Positions 1 to 13,675 of a stretch of 64,000 bases of DNA are shown here, one piece after another. The stretch is taken from the NCBI GenBank assembly GCA_002245135.1, contig NGBS01000888.1, positions 1 to 64,000 of the forward strand, written 5' to 3'. The notes beneath the pieces were generated by a model. The model saw only the letters and a program-made list of their open reading frames with translations, was not told the DNA's origin and searched no databases. A program made the translations under genes and the position numbers. Positions within the stretch are counted from its first letter, which is position 1, and each line of letters begins with the position of its first letter. The DNA is from Proteromonas lacertae (Eukaryota; Sar; Bigyra; Opalinata; Proteromonadidae).

Positions 1-3000
1 CATTCACGATGTTTATAGGATATACCTCCACCACAAGAAGCACTACATAATGACCATTCACTCCATTCACTCCAACCACCATTTATACTTTCAGGAATAT
101 CACATAATTCACCTTTATAATTATCATTACATAAACACTTTCCATCTACACATTTACCATTTACACATTTTATTCTATCACATTCACCTATACTTGATTG
201 ACTGATTGTTATTACTTGACTTATTATATGATCAAAATTAGATCGATATCTTTCATCATTTAAGGTTTTATCCATAAATTCATATATCTTTTCTTTTGTT
301 AGATTCTCATCTTTATTTACATGAATTATCACTTTTTCACCATTTATATCTAATATTCCTTTACTTATATATCCATGAACATCTTTTACATACACAATTA
401 TTTCATTATCACCACATGGTAAATATACAGATATTGTATTACTCGATGAATATTGACTTTGCAATGAGATTTCTTCATTCTTATAAATATATGCAAATTT
501 ATAACTATAAGAATTACTTGGTAAATCACTATTCCAACCATCACTTGATAATTTGAATAATGTCTTTAATTCTGTTCCATTTCGATTTTCGGCAATTATA
601 TAACCAGAACTTGGACCATTATGAACTAATAATTCGATTACATTTGAAGATTTACCATATTTACTTATCACTGTACATTTTAAGTCATATTTATAACCTC
701 TAGTTAAACTATTAGGTTTTATCATTATTGTATTATTGTTATTTGAGGGTAATATAAATATATCATCAAATGATTTATCACTTTCTATTAAACTCCAATA
801 TAATTTTATCATCTATTCGACTTGGCTCTATTACAGCTGTTATTTCATACATTTCACTTGGTAAAATATATTCTTTTGATGTGGTTAAATGAATATCTGG
901 TGGTTGGCCTTCAATTATTGTTATTAATACAACATCTTTACTTATTCTACTCATTCCAAATGCTTCTTTACTTATTGTTAATTCAAATAAATAAGTTTCA
1001 CCAATTCTCAATATTCCTGATGGAATATACCATATTGAACTTTGAGGTGATATTATTGAAGATGGACAATTCTTACCCGTTTTGTAATTACTACATTTCC
1101 ATTCATAATTTAATTCACCATAGTCATTAAATGGATCTGATGGATCAATTGATAAACTTCCATTTAATATTAATTTATTATCACTTCCTACTTCACGGTT
1201 TCCATCTTTTATTATACAAGATAATTTCTTTGCTATTATATTCAATTCTATTGTTATATTCGACTTTATTGATGGATTTCCTTCAATATAAGTTGTAGCT
1301 GTTATATAATAAATATCAATTTCTAATGAAAACGATTTTATATAAAGTGTTTTATTATCATTTGTTAAGAAATTGTTTATATCGATTTTATCATTATTCA
1401 CATTATAAATATCCCAAATAAATCGAAAATCATTCTTATCTGTTTCATAACATTCAGGCCAATAACCACGAACTGTTAAATACATATCTTCATTATTTGA
1501 CATTTCTTTTATTGTTGAACCTTCTACACTTATTTCAGGAATTCCTATTGCTTTGACATGGAAATAATGAGATGTTATATTTGACATTGGATTTAAGTAA
1601 TTCTTTACTTTTAATGATAATTTATAATAACCTGGAGATAAGGTGTGAGATGGAATATTGACTATTTTACAGTTTATTCTATTACAATCTTCTATTATTT
1701 TATTGATTCTTTTCATCCATTGTATTTTCTGATTCAACTATATTGGTTATATTTTCTAAATACCATTTCATTTCACCATCTCTTCCTGCTGTTTGAGTTG
1801 TTAATCTTCCATCAAATCTTATATCACTACAATATGATATTGAAGTAAAACCACTTATTACTGGATAAGGAATTGGTAATTCATTGGGTAATAAAACATT
1901 TATACATCCACTTGAACCATATTTACTTGATAATGTGGATTTTATCATATTATCTATCAAATACAAGGATTTATTCTCATCACATTCATTATTATTAATA
2001 GATATATCTTCAGGTATTATTGTTGCACTTATTCCTAAAGTTATTCGAATTGAATTCTTTGAACTGAATTGACAATAACAACCATAACCTAAATTATTAT
2101 TATTAAACAATAATGAACAATCAACACTTCCATTTACATTATTATTCAATAATTCACTGTAAATATCTCGATCAAAATACACTAAAATTGATACTCCACT
2201 TGAAGAGAATTGACTGGATATCATCTTAGGAACAGATTCTCGCAAACTTATTATAATCTTTCCTGTTGAATATAATATACTATTCTCACTTCCTTTTATT
2301 CCTCGATTTCCATCTTCATTTAATTCTATTACACTATTCTCATTTATTTCACTGTTATAGTTTATATTACCTAGGTATATATTCATCTCATTATTTGATA
2401 TCCATTCACAACTACTATTCATTCCTAATAATAACATTGTCTTATTACTAAATAAACCATTACAATCATACTTTCGATATTTGCCCATATCATTTACATA
2501 GCAATCACTATCAAATACTAACTTTATTATATCATCAGATTCTTCTAATTTTGCTAATATCATTTTAGGTGGCTTTGTTATATCACTTATTATTTCATCT
2601 TTTATTATCAATTTCAATGTTGGAACACTCATATTTTTATAATTTACATCATTTGAATTGACTTTAAATCCGATTGAACTACCAAATGGATAAATATAAA
2701 AACTATTACTTATGTATTTCACTTCTATCTCTTTTTCAACATTATAATTATCTCCATTAAATAAGATTGAACTTTCATTTAACAATATCAACGTTTCATC
2801 ATAATTAAACTGAATTTCTACTGAATCTGATGGTTTGGTTGATAATCTTAAACTGAATGTTGCTTTATAATTTATATTATTATTATTATTATTATTATTG
2901 GTATATAACTGTAATAGATTCTTTGATAATATCAATTCAGCTTTATCATTTTCTATTATTTCAAATACAAAATCATCGATTTTTATATTATTATAAAATA

Positions 3001-6000
3001 TATCATTACTTTGACTTATAAAACCAATTACACCATTCATATTCTCATTCTTTACTTCATTATCACTTTCACTCTTTATATTTAATACTTTTGGAATAAA
3101 CCATTCATCGGCTTTTATTATTATTAATCCATCTTCATTCTCATTCTCATTTGTTGTTGAACATTTTATATTTGAACTACACATATAATATAATCTAATT
3201 ATATCATTTGGTTTACTATTTAATATCAGATTTACATATCCATTATTATTCTCATAAAATGGATTTGCTAAATAAGAAACTACACTTATTGAGGGAATTG
3301 TTACATCATGAATTGAGATTATTGTGGGAATTATTTCTTGATTATTATAGATTTCATCATTACTCTTTAATTCATATCTTATTTCTTCACTATAATTACC
3401 TCGAGCTATTACATCTTCATATACACTTATTATCATTCGAATCTTATTATTGTAATTTATTGGATTAAATCGAATCTTTAAATCATTTTCATTTTCATTA
3501 TTCTCTATCTTACAATCGATTGAAGATGGACAATGAATATAAACATCTACTGAACTTGTTGGTCTTTCACTTAAATAGTAGAATATTTCTCCTTTTTCAC
3601 CTTCTTTTATATAATCAAATATTTTATTTTCTACTATTAATGTTGATATTAAATCATATATTTTCATTTCACTTAGATATAACACTATACTTTTAAACGT
3701 TGAATCACCATCAGTCTGATAACTTATATAATACAAATCTTTATTTCCATCACTTAATAATGATTTTGATGGATTAATCTTCACTTCAATTGTTTCATTC
3801 CAATTTGAATTATCAAATATTATTGTTGATTGGCTTGTACTTATTCGATTATCAGATACTTCTATTTTTATTGAATAAGCTGTTTCTGGTTTACAACCTA
3901 AAGAGATTCGAATTATTCCATCTAAAGTCTCATAAAATGGAACTGGGAAATAGTATTTTATATCCACTGAAGCTACATCGATATTATTTATCATTATTTC
4001 ATCATTTTCTAATACTATTGAGTTATATTTTACATCTATTGAACTGACTGTATAGCTTATTATCACTTTTGAATTACCATATTGAATATTATCATGAGTT
4101 GATTCATAATCTATTAAATATTGACTATTCCAACCATTTTCTAATATATCTATATTATTACTACTACTTATTAACTTAACATTCTTATTCTCATTTATCA
4201 TATTTATTGAGATTGTTACTGGATTTGTTGGTTTCGAAGTTAATTTGTATAAGATTGGACATTTCTCACCTTCATTTATCTCATTTTTACATTTTCTTTC
4301 TATTTCTATTCCACTTTTATCTATATTCTCTATTGTTAAATCAACATTTGGAATGGTTATTACTTTATAATCATTATCAACTGTATTGATGCTTTGTTTT
4401 ATCTCAATTATTTCATTCATTGTGTCTATATAATTATGATCAACTCTTAATTCGATTTTATGATTTATATTCCATTCATTACTTATTATTATTACGGAAC
4501 TTGCAATATTGATTGTATTGTATAAACAATTTTCGATTGATAGTCTGATTTCTACTGAAGATGAAGGTATTGTTGTTAATTTATAATTCAATTCACATTT
4601 TTCACCTTCTTTTATATTCCCATTACAGTTAGTTGTCATCACTATATTTGGAATATCATTATCTTTTATTGTTATTGAATGAGATGGAATACTCAATATT
4701 TCATAATCATTATCATCACTTCTTATTTCAAAATTTATCATATTTGATATATCGCCTGTTTTCTTATTATCTTCATTTGTACTTATTATTACTCTCTGTT
4801 TTATATTCCAATTATCATCATCAAATGATAATTTTTCTTCACTAAATATCAATGGTAAATCACTTACTCCATTATCACTAAAAATTATTTCTACATTCCA
4901 ATAGGGAATACTTGTTAAATAGAATGAATAACTACAATTATCACCTTCTATCAATGCATTAGTACAATCACTTTCATACATTATTTCAGCTTTATCAATA
5001 TCTTCAATACTTATATATAATGGATCAATATTTAGAGAATGATATCTTATATCATCACTTTCCATCTTTACTCTTATATTATATGGCATTATTCTATTTT
5101 CATTTACTCTTTTATCATGAATTAATGTCATATTTACTTTATATAAACTATTATAATTATTCATATTGAATATATGTTCATTATTACTACATAAGATTCT
5201 ATTCACATCACTACATTCGATTGTCAGTTTTACATCTTTATTTGGTTTTTCACTTAATACAAAACTATATTCTAATGTCTCATTCTCTTTTCCACTTCTA
5301 TCATAACTTGGCTTTATTAAATTCACATTTACATTATTCAATATTGAACTACAATAGATTTCTGGAGTTATTTCATAGGATATTAAACCACTTGTTTTAA
5401 ATGGAAGTAATATTGAATTGGGATATTTGAATTTCACTATATAACTTTGACTAACTCCAAAATTGATTATATTATATATTATCTCACTTTTACTTAATTC
5501 TATATAATCTTCACTCTTCATTTTTATTACTAAATCAGGATCAGCTGCATAATTTGTATTTATATCAACTTGGATTTCATCATTATTATTTAATGTTATT
5601 GCGGAGTTTATATTGCTTGTTATATATGGAATTGTTTGATATTCGATTGCATTTAAGACTATTCCATCATATACTGGATCAACTGTTGATAGTATTGATT
5701 TACTTATTATATTCTTATTTATTCCATTAGATGTACTTTCATAAGATAATCTTATATTATAAACATTGCTTAAACTAATTAATCGAACTTCTATGTAATG
5801 ATTTCCACTTTCTAAATTCACTTCAATTGATTCTTCAATAGAATTACTATTAAATATTCTTAATACATTATTCAAATCAATTAATAAAATACACCAACTA
5901 TTACATTGCAAATATAACTTATATAAACCACTAACAGAGATTTTTAAGGTAGAATAAACAGATACACCATAATTTGATATATCATTTAAACTTTTAGATA

Positions 6001-9000
6001 TTTCAAAATCACTTTCATAATATTCATTTATTCCTCTTTTTCTCCATTTTGAAACATCACTAAATCTTATATCATTCAAATTTCCTGAATATTTTATTTC
6101 ATTTATTGATTCATAATATTCAACTATTATACCTTTCTCATATCCATAAGATAAGGAGATTCTTTGAATTCCACTTACTCTGTCATCTTTCACTTTTAAT
6201 ATCGAACTAAAATCTGTTCCACCATTCGATACTTCAGATATCACATTGATTGTATTTGGAATTGTCATCTTTATATTATATTTATAATATGGCTTTGTTT
6301 TTGTTGTAAATCTTAAGCTATTTTCATCAGGATATCTCATCACAAAATTATTGGAATCATTGATTATATATTCTGCATTTGATAGATTGGAATTGACTCT
6401 TAAGGAATAATCTATTGGTTTTTCAATTATTACATTTTTATAAGGATTTTCATAGTATATTCCATTCAATATACAACTATTTGAGGATTTAGATAATTTC
6501 ATTTTATAGTTTTCATCATTTTCTATTATCATTTTTATTTCCATTTTATGAATTCCTATTTCCACATTTAAACTTATATCATTATCACAATTTCCATTAC
6601 ATCTAAATACTACTGTATTATCAACTAATATTTCACATTCATTCTCACTTATTAATCTCAATCTCATATTATCAATACAATCTGTATAAATATAACCACT
6701 CCATTTTATTCCTATTTTCTTTTCCACTAATAGATTTGGGATTAATTTATTATTATCATTCTTATCATAATCTATTATTATATTATTATTGGTGGATATA
6801 ACACTATTCTTATCTTTATAGACTTTATAATAATAATCATTACTTTCAAAATCAAATATATTACTTGGACTTAATCTCATCACATAATATTCAGCTAATA
6901 AACTGCCATATAATAATTCTGGAATATGATGAGTTATTCTCAAACTAGCTAAATTCAAAAATAATATATCTTCATCTTTCAATTCAAAACTCACTTTATG
7001 ACTTTGGGTGTTTTTATTTAATATAATCTTATTACTTGAACTTTTAAATACTTCTGGAACATCTAATTCCATTTCAACATCATTTTCTATATCATTCATA
7101 TTATAATTATAACTATATATCTTATTGTTACTCACATCCAATATATTGTTAGTATTATCACTTGAACCACTTATTATTATTTTATCATTATCAACTAATT
7201 GTAATGGAAGAATTAATCCACTATTATATTCAAAACTTGGATCTGTACATGATATGATATTCAACAAATTTACATAAGAAGTTCCAGTTGCATGACGATA
7301 TTTAATATCTATAAAACCTTCACTTCCTTTTTCATAGTTGTATAATATATCAATCTTATGATATCCTACACTCAAATAACCTGATGATATTTTAATTGTC
7401 ATTCCACTATTACTGTAACTTTCGATTGACATTAAACCATTCACATTTATTTCACAATTACTTCGACATTGCAATGAAAATACATAAACTTTTGCTATAT
7501 TTACTTTTATGAAGGTAATTATATGATATAATCTACCAGCTTCACTTAAACTAGAATCAGGATAATTCAAGTTAAAACTATCATAGAAATATTCATTTCT
7601 TTTCTCCCATCTTGGATCATCTAAATTTGGTTTACTTTCAAATCCAAATGGTGATGAATTAATTGTTCCATATTCTTCAACATATAATTTATTCTTACTT
7701 TTAACATCAATATACAAAAATGAATTGTTTAAACTATTCACTATTTTATCTTCAGCATAAGAAATAACAACATCATAATTATTAGTAGTTTTATCATACA
7801 CTAATTCATTATTACTACAGCTTAAGAATGGACCAGTTTGAAGTGATATAAATACTTTCAAATATATTTGGTCATTATTTATCAATGTTAACTTAATAGA
7901 TAATGAACTGCCTTCATTTACAGTATTGGATTTCATTGTTGCTTTAATTGAAGCTTTTGTAGTAGAAACATCAAGCATATTTTCAACAATTGGTTTTGGT
8001 TTATACAATAAAATACCTTCTTCTACATTATAGTTTACATTTGCACTGATAACCTGTTTGCCTTGTTATTCCACATATTCACTTTCTAATTCTAACTTTA
8101 CACATAAGTAGTTAAATACAGTATTATGCCATATATTTATCTGATGATATCCTTCTTCAATATATAGAACCAAGCACGTAACTGTATGCAATAGTCGTAG
8201 AATGATAACCGAACAGATTAGCTACCAATTCATTATCAATGAATAATGCCACAACTTTTAACACAAGTCAAATAGAATTGATAATAACCACTACAGGATG
8301 TATAATACATAGCCAGATACAAGTACTAGTATAAGCATAATAACTAATACTACTACTGGAAAGTCATACTACTTGTATCTATTGTATTAATACGATATTG
8401 ACCTAAAGAACCCCAAACTTGATGATGAAAGGTCAGGAATACCATGACATAATCAGAATAAATATTACCATTAAATCTATATGATCTTGTGTTAATTGCA
8501 ATTTACTAGTAGAAGTATGCTGCTATATATGGTATAACATATTCTTGTGGTGATATATATTGATGTATATCTTGTGTCTTTCTTATTGTTGTATAGCTAA
8601 ATACTGGAATACTAGATCCTTGTGCAGCATTAACAGTAATTTGACCAGGATTACATATAATTCCTTTAGTACACTTAAAATTATACTGAATATCACTCAT
8701 AATGTTTTTATTAAGTTGAAATTCTAAAGTATCAGTGATAGATCCAGAAATAGTAAAATCAGTAGCACTTGTTACCGCAATATCATAATCAACAACATGA
8801 TTCATAACAATTTCAATATTTGGATTTTTATTCAAATATATACTATCAATATGATAGAATAAGTTATTTTTATCAAATAAATCCAGAATATTTACATCTA
8901 CACATTTACCAGTAAGTGGGAAATGTAGTTTACTTATATTATAACTATATATTTCTAAATGATAATAGCCTTTATCAAAAGTTTTTATTTTCTCTTTGAC

Positions 9001-10265
9001 ACATGTAATACCTTCATAACAATACAATACTAATTCATTATCAATATAAACATAGAATCTATCATTATCACTTACATCATATTTCAATATATAATCAGCA
9101 TATCTTAAATTATAGAAATATGTATCAATATTTCCACCACATATAATACTAGACACACTGTTTACACTTGTTTCATCTATTCTTTTACCTTCAATTGTAT
9201 TACTATTAATTAAATTCCATCTACTTTTATCATTAAAATCAATCACTACTTGTGGTATAATTTTATTATTACTTAGCAATTGATAATAACTGAAAGTATA
9301 ACCTTTAGTATCAATAACTGGAACTAATTCTAATTTATATTTCTTATTAATATAATCTAATGGATCATTATAATATTTTAAATTAATATTTACATTACTA
9401 TACACAGTTGATGTAAATGAAATAGGTATAGAATCAGTAATACAATGAGGACCACAATAGATAGAATAATAAATAGTATAAATTGGAGCTTCAGTTAATG
9501 ATAATTGAAATGAATTACTACTACTTCCTGCATTATCTAAATCAACAATACTTTTTGATGTTATTATTTCACCATCTACGAGTTTTAATAATATTTCATT
9601 GTTTATATCTGATGTGATTGTATTATCATAGGATGGAACGGTTAAGTATTGATTTATTGCAACATACTCACTACTACCTGGAAATTGAACTAATACCATA
9701 TCTTTACCATTATTTGGATTTATTGCATCTAACTCAAAAGTATGTCGACTGCTGTCTAATAAGATAGATGCTGTTTTACTAACTGATGTATAATCGATTA
9801 CAATATTTCCATCTATTTTTAATCGAAGATAACTAGCTCCAGTCACTTGAAAACTATATTCTTGATTATTACCAACTTGACATCCTTCCATGTGAATTGC
9901 ATTTTGTAAATAATCATTGTTTTTATGCACTTTGAAGGAAGGAGAGACGATATCTTCTACTTCTATCCAATAAGAATTATCTGTAAATTCTGGGAATGAA
10001 CCATCGATCGTACCTTTGTGATAATAATATTTCCCAGCTACACCTCTGTTAGAATGCACTTTATAAGCTATCTTGTAGGTATTTGACACCAGAGAGCTTA
10101 ATGATATTGGGGCTCTTACTACAACATTCGCACCATCGTTCCAATTGGATGAAGTCAATTTAATCTCTGAACGTGAACATTCCAAATCAGTTGGACAATC
10201 TATTGATATAGAAACATAATCTGTTGGTGATTGACTTAATGTAAATTTAATATTCACATTTTTAC
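1..10265. repeat. Left arm of giant inverted repeat
   Basis: Reverse-complement match to 21187-31409: base 1 pairs with 31409, and around 7981 the pairing is with 23430. Most of the arm is almost identical by eye. Two tracts diverge strongly, about 8001-8527 and about 8800-9605. Identity fades near 10265, just inside the start of the receptor gene, so the signal-peptide exons are homologous but clearly different. The arm continues beyond the left edge of the window. Confidence 0.93.
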
Positions 10266-10401
10266 CTATACTGAGATTTGTGGGTGTATGTGAAACTAAT
10301 ACATTCGTTGAACCTATAGTATAAAAACCTATAAAAATAATACTAGTAAAACTGATAAGAATTAATATGATTAAAATTTTATTTAAAGAGTAATAAAACA
10401 T
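1..10401 (-). pseudogene. Polycystin-1/REJ-like giant receptor, left copy (3' end outside window, disrupted)
   Basis: This is the left copy of the giant receptor described in full at 21059-34368. It runs leftward and leaves the window inside the first thrombospondin type 1 (TSP1) repeat. Exon 1 (10344-10401) encodes a signal peptide beginning MFYYSLNKILII. A 30-nt intron (10314-10343, phase 1) follows; it is a multiple of three without stops, so it also reads through. The frame is open from there to about 8506, broken over about 8009-8505 by several small indels relative to the right copy, and open again from 8008 to about 1714. Single extra bases then shift the frame in T runs at 1710-1713 and 804-807 (four T where the right copy has three complementary bases). 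I see PA14-like domains, Calx-beta-like repeats and the REJ region. It may be a pseudogene. The two homopolymer shifts could be sequence errors, but the 8009-8505 damage looks real. Confidence 0.7.
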
Positions 10402-10592
10402 TTTCTGTTAAGAGAAAGAATAACTTTACTTTTCAGATTTGTATGTGTAGTAATATTTCTAATTGATTATCAAAGAATTTTAATTCAACTGTTATACAAA
10501 ATAAACTGTGTAATGTATGAATTTAAATTCATTTAAAGTATTTTTTCCCATCAAATAATCTGTACAAGTGAAAAAAGAAAATAAGTTATTAG

Positions 10593-11789
10593 TCAGTGAC
10601 GAATCGGTGATGATACTGATTCTACTTTGAAAATCTGCTGAACAGCGTCATGAACATTATTTACAACATACTTAGCAGGGTTCACAAGATCATTTCCCTC
10701 ACCATTGAAAATACCAGTTCTTACTAAAATTGAAGTCCAGTGTTTGCCAGCTTTGTTAGCTCCTTTTATATCTGAGTTAGGATTATCTCCAATACCATAA
10801 AAACGTTTTAACTATAATATAAAATGCAATTATACTGGAATTGGAGATAAATCATTTAACATCTTCTCTGCATAATTGTAAGTAGGTCTAGATGGTTTAC
10901 CATATGTTACTATTAATTTAAAATGAGTTATTAATACTAATATTTAAATCACTACCTGTTAATGATTTGAATATCTCTCTCAAACATCTTCCAAATGCTC
11001 CTCCAGCTAATCTGGGATATGCATAATTAGTACTAAACAATAAATCGTCATTAGATTGATAAATTGGTATTGCTTGACCAAATCCATGAGCTAATATATA
11101 ACAATAACAATATAAACTAATACTGCTAATCCTTCCTGCTGTTAATAAGTCTATACAAACTTGTAAGTCAGGATACCAATCATATGAATCAGAATAAATC
11201 ATTATTGCACTTATTGGTTCATTACAGTATTGACTATTTTTAGATTGATATGTTTTAAACGCATGTAAACGAGGGTGTTCTTGAATATATCCTGTTGTAT
11301 CAATAGATTTATAAAAACCATAGGATTTAGCAACATTTAGTGAATCTTTTGCTCCAATAATCTATATATACATATATAAATTATAAATTGTTTGTACTAA
11401 TATTCTACAATCTTTATATCTTTGTATTAGACTTTTATATGGTGTATGTGAGAGTAAAATTTGTGATTCATTTATAGGTACTCTTAGTTTTTCTGTTAAA
11501 TACTTTGCTTTTACTGATTCTGTCATACCACCTCCATTAGTAGCAAATATAAATGGAACTCTAAGAAATTAATCAAAAAAATACTTGAATTCATGTAACT
11601 GTTCAATAGTAGATGCAGCACCTGGAATTACATTTTCACCTTTCATCATCACTCCTATAGGAGTATAATTAAAATAAACATACCATCAATATCAAATATT
11701 ATTCCAAAATCCTTTCTTAATTCCCTAGATGTTATAGTTCTTTTGAAAGTCCTTATAGTTTGTTTTGTCAATCTAGCTAAACAAATCAT
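10593..11789 (-). CDS. HDHD5: HAD-superfamily hydrolase of the HDHD5/CECR5 type
   Basis: A predicted 334-aa HAD class IIA phosphatase-like protein. Exons on the minus strand are 11684-11789, 11585-11654, 11398-11560, 11124-11361, 10956-11090, 10836-10909 and 10593-10811. The introns are 24-46 nt with GT..TAG ends and all phases close. HAD motif I reads FDIDGG, so the second catalytic Asp is present. Motif II lies in FATNGGG. A GKPS lysine motif and the terminal GIGDNPNSDIKGAN motif (metal-binding Asp residues) follow. The DWYPDLQV and PIYQSNDDLL segments are typical of the CECR5/HDHD5 branch, which is often mitochondrial; the basic N-terminus would suit organelle import. The substrate is unknown. 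One intron (11091-11123) reads through in frame and is inferred because splicing restores the family spacing. The gene is divergent from its neighbour with only 41 bp between starts. Confidence 0.85.
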
Positions 11790-11830
11790 TTCCCAAAAAC
11801 GAATGAAAAACTAGCGAGTAAATTGAAATT
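11790..11830. promoter_or_regulatory. 41-bp divergent intergenic region
   Basis: Separates the start codons of the HDHD5-like gene (-) and the multi-pass membrane protein gene (+). Any 5' UTRs and promoter elements of both must lie in these 41 bases or inside the genes. I recognise no named motif. Confidence 0.5.
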
Positions 11831-13029
11831 ATGAAAAGTGAAGTAGATAGTGAAGAAAATGAACTAAAAAAGAAAGCTGTATTTTTTAGTGCTTATTGTA
11901 CATAAAATAGAGGAGAGAGAAATTGCTTGATCCAAATAGATTAAAGATACTTTCAGAAAATATGTCAGATTTTCCTGAAGAGTTGAAACCAGAAGAAGAG
12001 GAATTGGTAAATGTTGATGAAAAGAATATTTCGAGAGTGAAAGAGTTATTTGAAACAGTAGCTCAGTCTCAAGATTTTCAGAAGAGAAACATATTATATT
12101 GGATAAGAAGAGTGAGTATAGTTGTTATTTTGTTTGGATTTTCATTAATGATATGTATTTTTTAAAATTATTATATAAATAGGTTTAAATCCACAAAATT
12201 TTTATTCTATTGATAAATTGTTTATTAAATTGTTGATGTTTTCATTTTTTTCATCCATATTATCAGTAGTTGTTTGTTCATCAGCATTTGGAATGAAATT
12301 TTCAATGTATGATATCTTTTCATATCTATTTTGAATTTATTTATTTCTTTAATATAAAGTTACATATGATAGGTACTAACTGGGTAGCTAAACTATTAAT
12401 ATCTCTATTAAATGTTCCACAATATATTGTTATAATAATTGACTTTGGCATTACATTCTACATTAGTTTATCAATCTTAGTATTTAGTTTGACTGCTATA
12501 ACAGCTTATCAAACATATATTCAAGATTATATCAATATATTCAATATAAGTGTAATTATCTCGATTGTTGTTGGAATTATTAGTTTTATTGTGATGATTA
12601 AGAGAAATAGAGATACAAGTAATAGAATTGAAGTAATTGTTGAATATTTATATTATGAATTATCACTCATTCCAGTTAGTGTAGAAGTAAAGTATAATTC
12701 ATATATATATATTAAAAAATTAATAGAAAAATGCTTAAAAAAGATAAAGATTCTGTAAATTGTAAAACAGATAAAAGAGCAGTTGAATATGAAGAGTTGC
12801 TAGAAAGAGTATGTAAATTGACAGAATATTTTGGAGATGATATAAAGCAATTCATTAAGAATAACAAGACAGCTATTTATAATAAATTAGAAAATGATGA
12901 AAGATTTAAAGTATTTGAAAAAGATGTAGAAAAGAAAGGTGAAGGTGAAAAAAAAGTAGGATCTTTTACAATGATGTATATATTTATCATATTTTATATA
13001 TTAGATGGGCTAAACCTGCAAAATTGTAG
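11831..13029 (+). CDS. Multi-pass membrane protein, unknown function
   Basis: A predicted 340-aa protein from six exons: 11831-11878, 11911-12154, 12183-12311, 12364-12691, 12727-12975 and 13005-13029. It begins MKSEVDSEENELKKKARRE, an acidic then basic cytosolic-looking tail. About four to five hydrophobic segments follow: one at the end of exon 2 (SIVVILFGFSLMIC), one in exon 3, and three in exon 4. The soluble C-terminus is charged and lysine-rich. Four introns are ordinary GT..TAG, 28-35 nt. The intron at 12312-12363 has AT-AC ends and is the only junction that keeps the frame between exons 3 and 4. The last 25-nt exon, ending WAKPAKL, rests on a canonical 29-nt intron; without it the protein would run to 13105. 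I do not recognise the family. Confidence 0.7.
12312..12363 (+). other. Putative U12-type AT-AC intron in the membrane protein gene
   Basis: A 52-nt phase-1 intron. It begins ATATCTTTTC, close to the minor-spliceosome 5' consensus ATATCCTTT, and ends in TTAC. A TTCTTTAAT stretch, like the U12 branch consensus TTCCTTAAC, lies just upstream of the 3' end. Ordinary GT-AG choices here leave the reading frame off by one base. This choice joins G|AT to give an open frame on both sides. Confidence 0.7.
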
Positions 13030-13124
13030 AATATCATTAATTTTTATTATTATGGAATTTCATACTATGTTGTTTTTGTTATTCACTAATAATGAAAAGA
13101 AATAAATAAAATATATTTCTTATA

Positions 13125-13521
13125 TTAAAAAAATCCATTACTTCTACCATTACCATTGCCTGGATTGCCTGGTCCACTACCGTTTGATAAATCACTTAAT
13201 CCCATCACATTGCCTGTTGATCTATATCCTCTTGTATTACTGGTACTAGATGTACTTGCTTGATAAGTTTCATTACTTAACTTCCAATTTGTACGATTAA
13301 TAAAAAAGAAATAACCTATTGTTATTCCAAATATTAGAGCAACTGCTAATCTACCAATAAGTAATGCAGAAAGAGTAACGACAGTAATATAGGCGATTAT
13401 CTACAGTAAATGAATAAAATACTTTTGTTTTGGTTCCACAATTATGTGAACTAGCTGTATTGTTTATTTCATCTCTCAAGTCATGAAAATCCATATCATC
13501 AGTTTTGTTTTCGCTTGACAT
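13125..13521 (-). CDS. Small membrane protein with Gly/Asn-rich tail
   Basis: A predicted 124-aa protein. Exon 1 is 13423-13521, exon 2 is 13125-13400, and the 22-nt phase-0 intron (13401-13422) is the shortest in the window. The N-terminal 33 residues are acidic and polar (MSSENKTDDMDFHDLRDE). A long hydrophobic stretch of about 35-40 residues follows, enough for one or two membrane passes. The tail is Ser/Thr-, then Gly/Asn/Pro-rich. It converges with the multi-pass membrane gene. I do not recognise the family; the layout is like that of small ER membrane adaptors, but no diagnostic motif is visible. Confidence 0.65.
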
Positions 13522-13675
13522 AAAGAAGAAAAGAAAAAAAAGTAATTGACAAGTCAAAATTACTCACTTTTTTTGTTTTGTTATGAATAAGTTAAAACAA
13601 TAAAACTAATAAGAATGAAATGAAGAAGAATCATAAAAAGAAATAATAATAATAATAAAGCTAATTAAAGAATGT

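Noticed and set aside
296-6000. Open frames on the plus strand rich in His, Tyr and Leu opposite the left receptor copy (and the mirror set at 26567-33740)
   Set aside because: They are antisense shadows of AT-rich coding sequence, repeat exactly in the other arm, and have no domain or intron support.
12309-12375. Ordinary GT-AG intron from 12307 to 12375 in the membrane protein gene
   Set aside because: It leaves the downstream exon out of frame by one base, while the AT-AC choice fits exactly.
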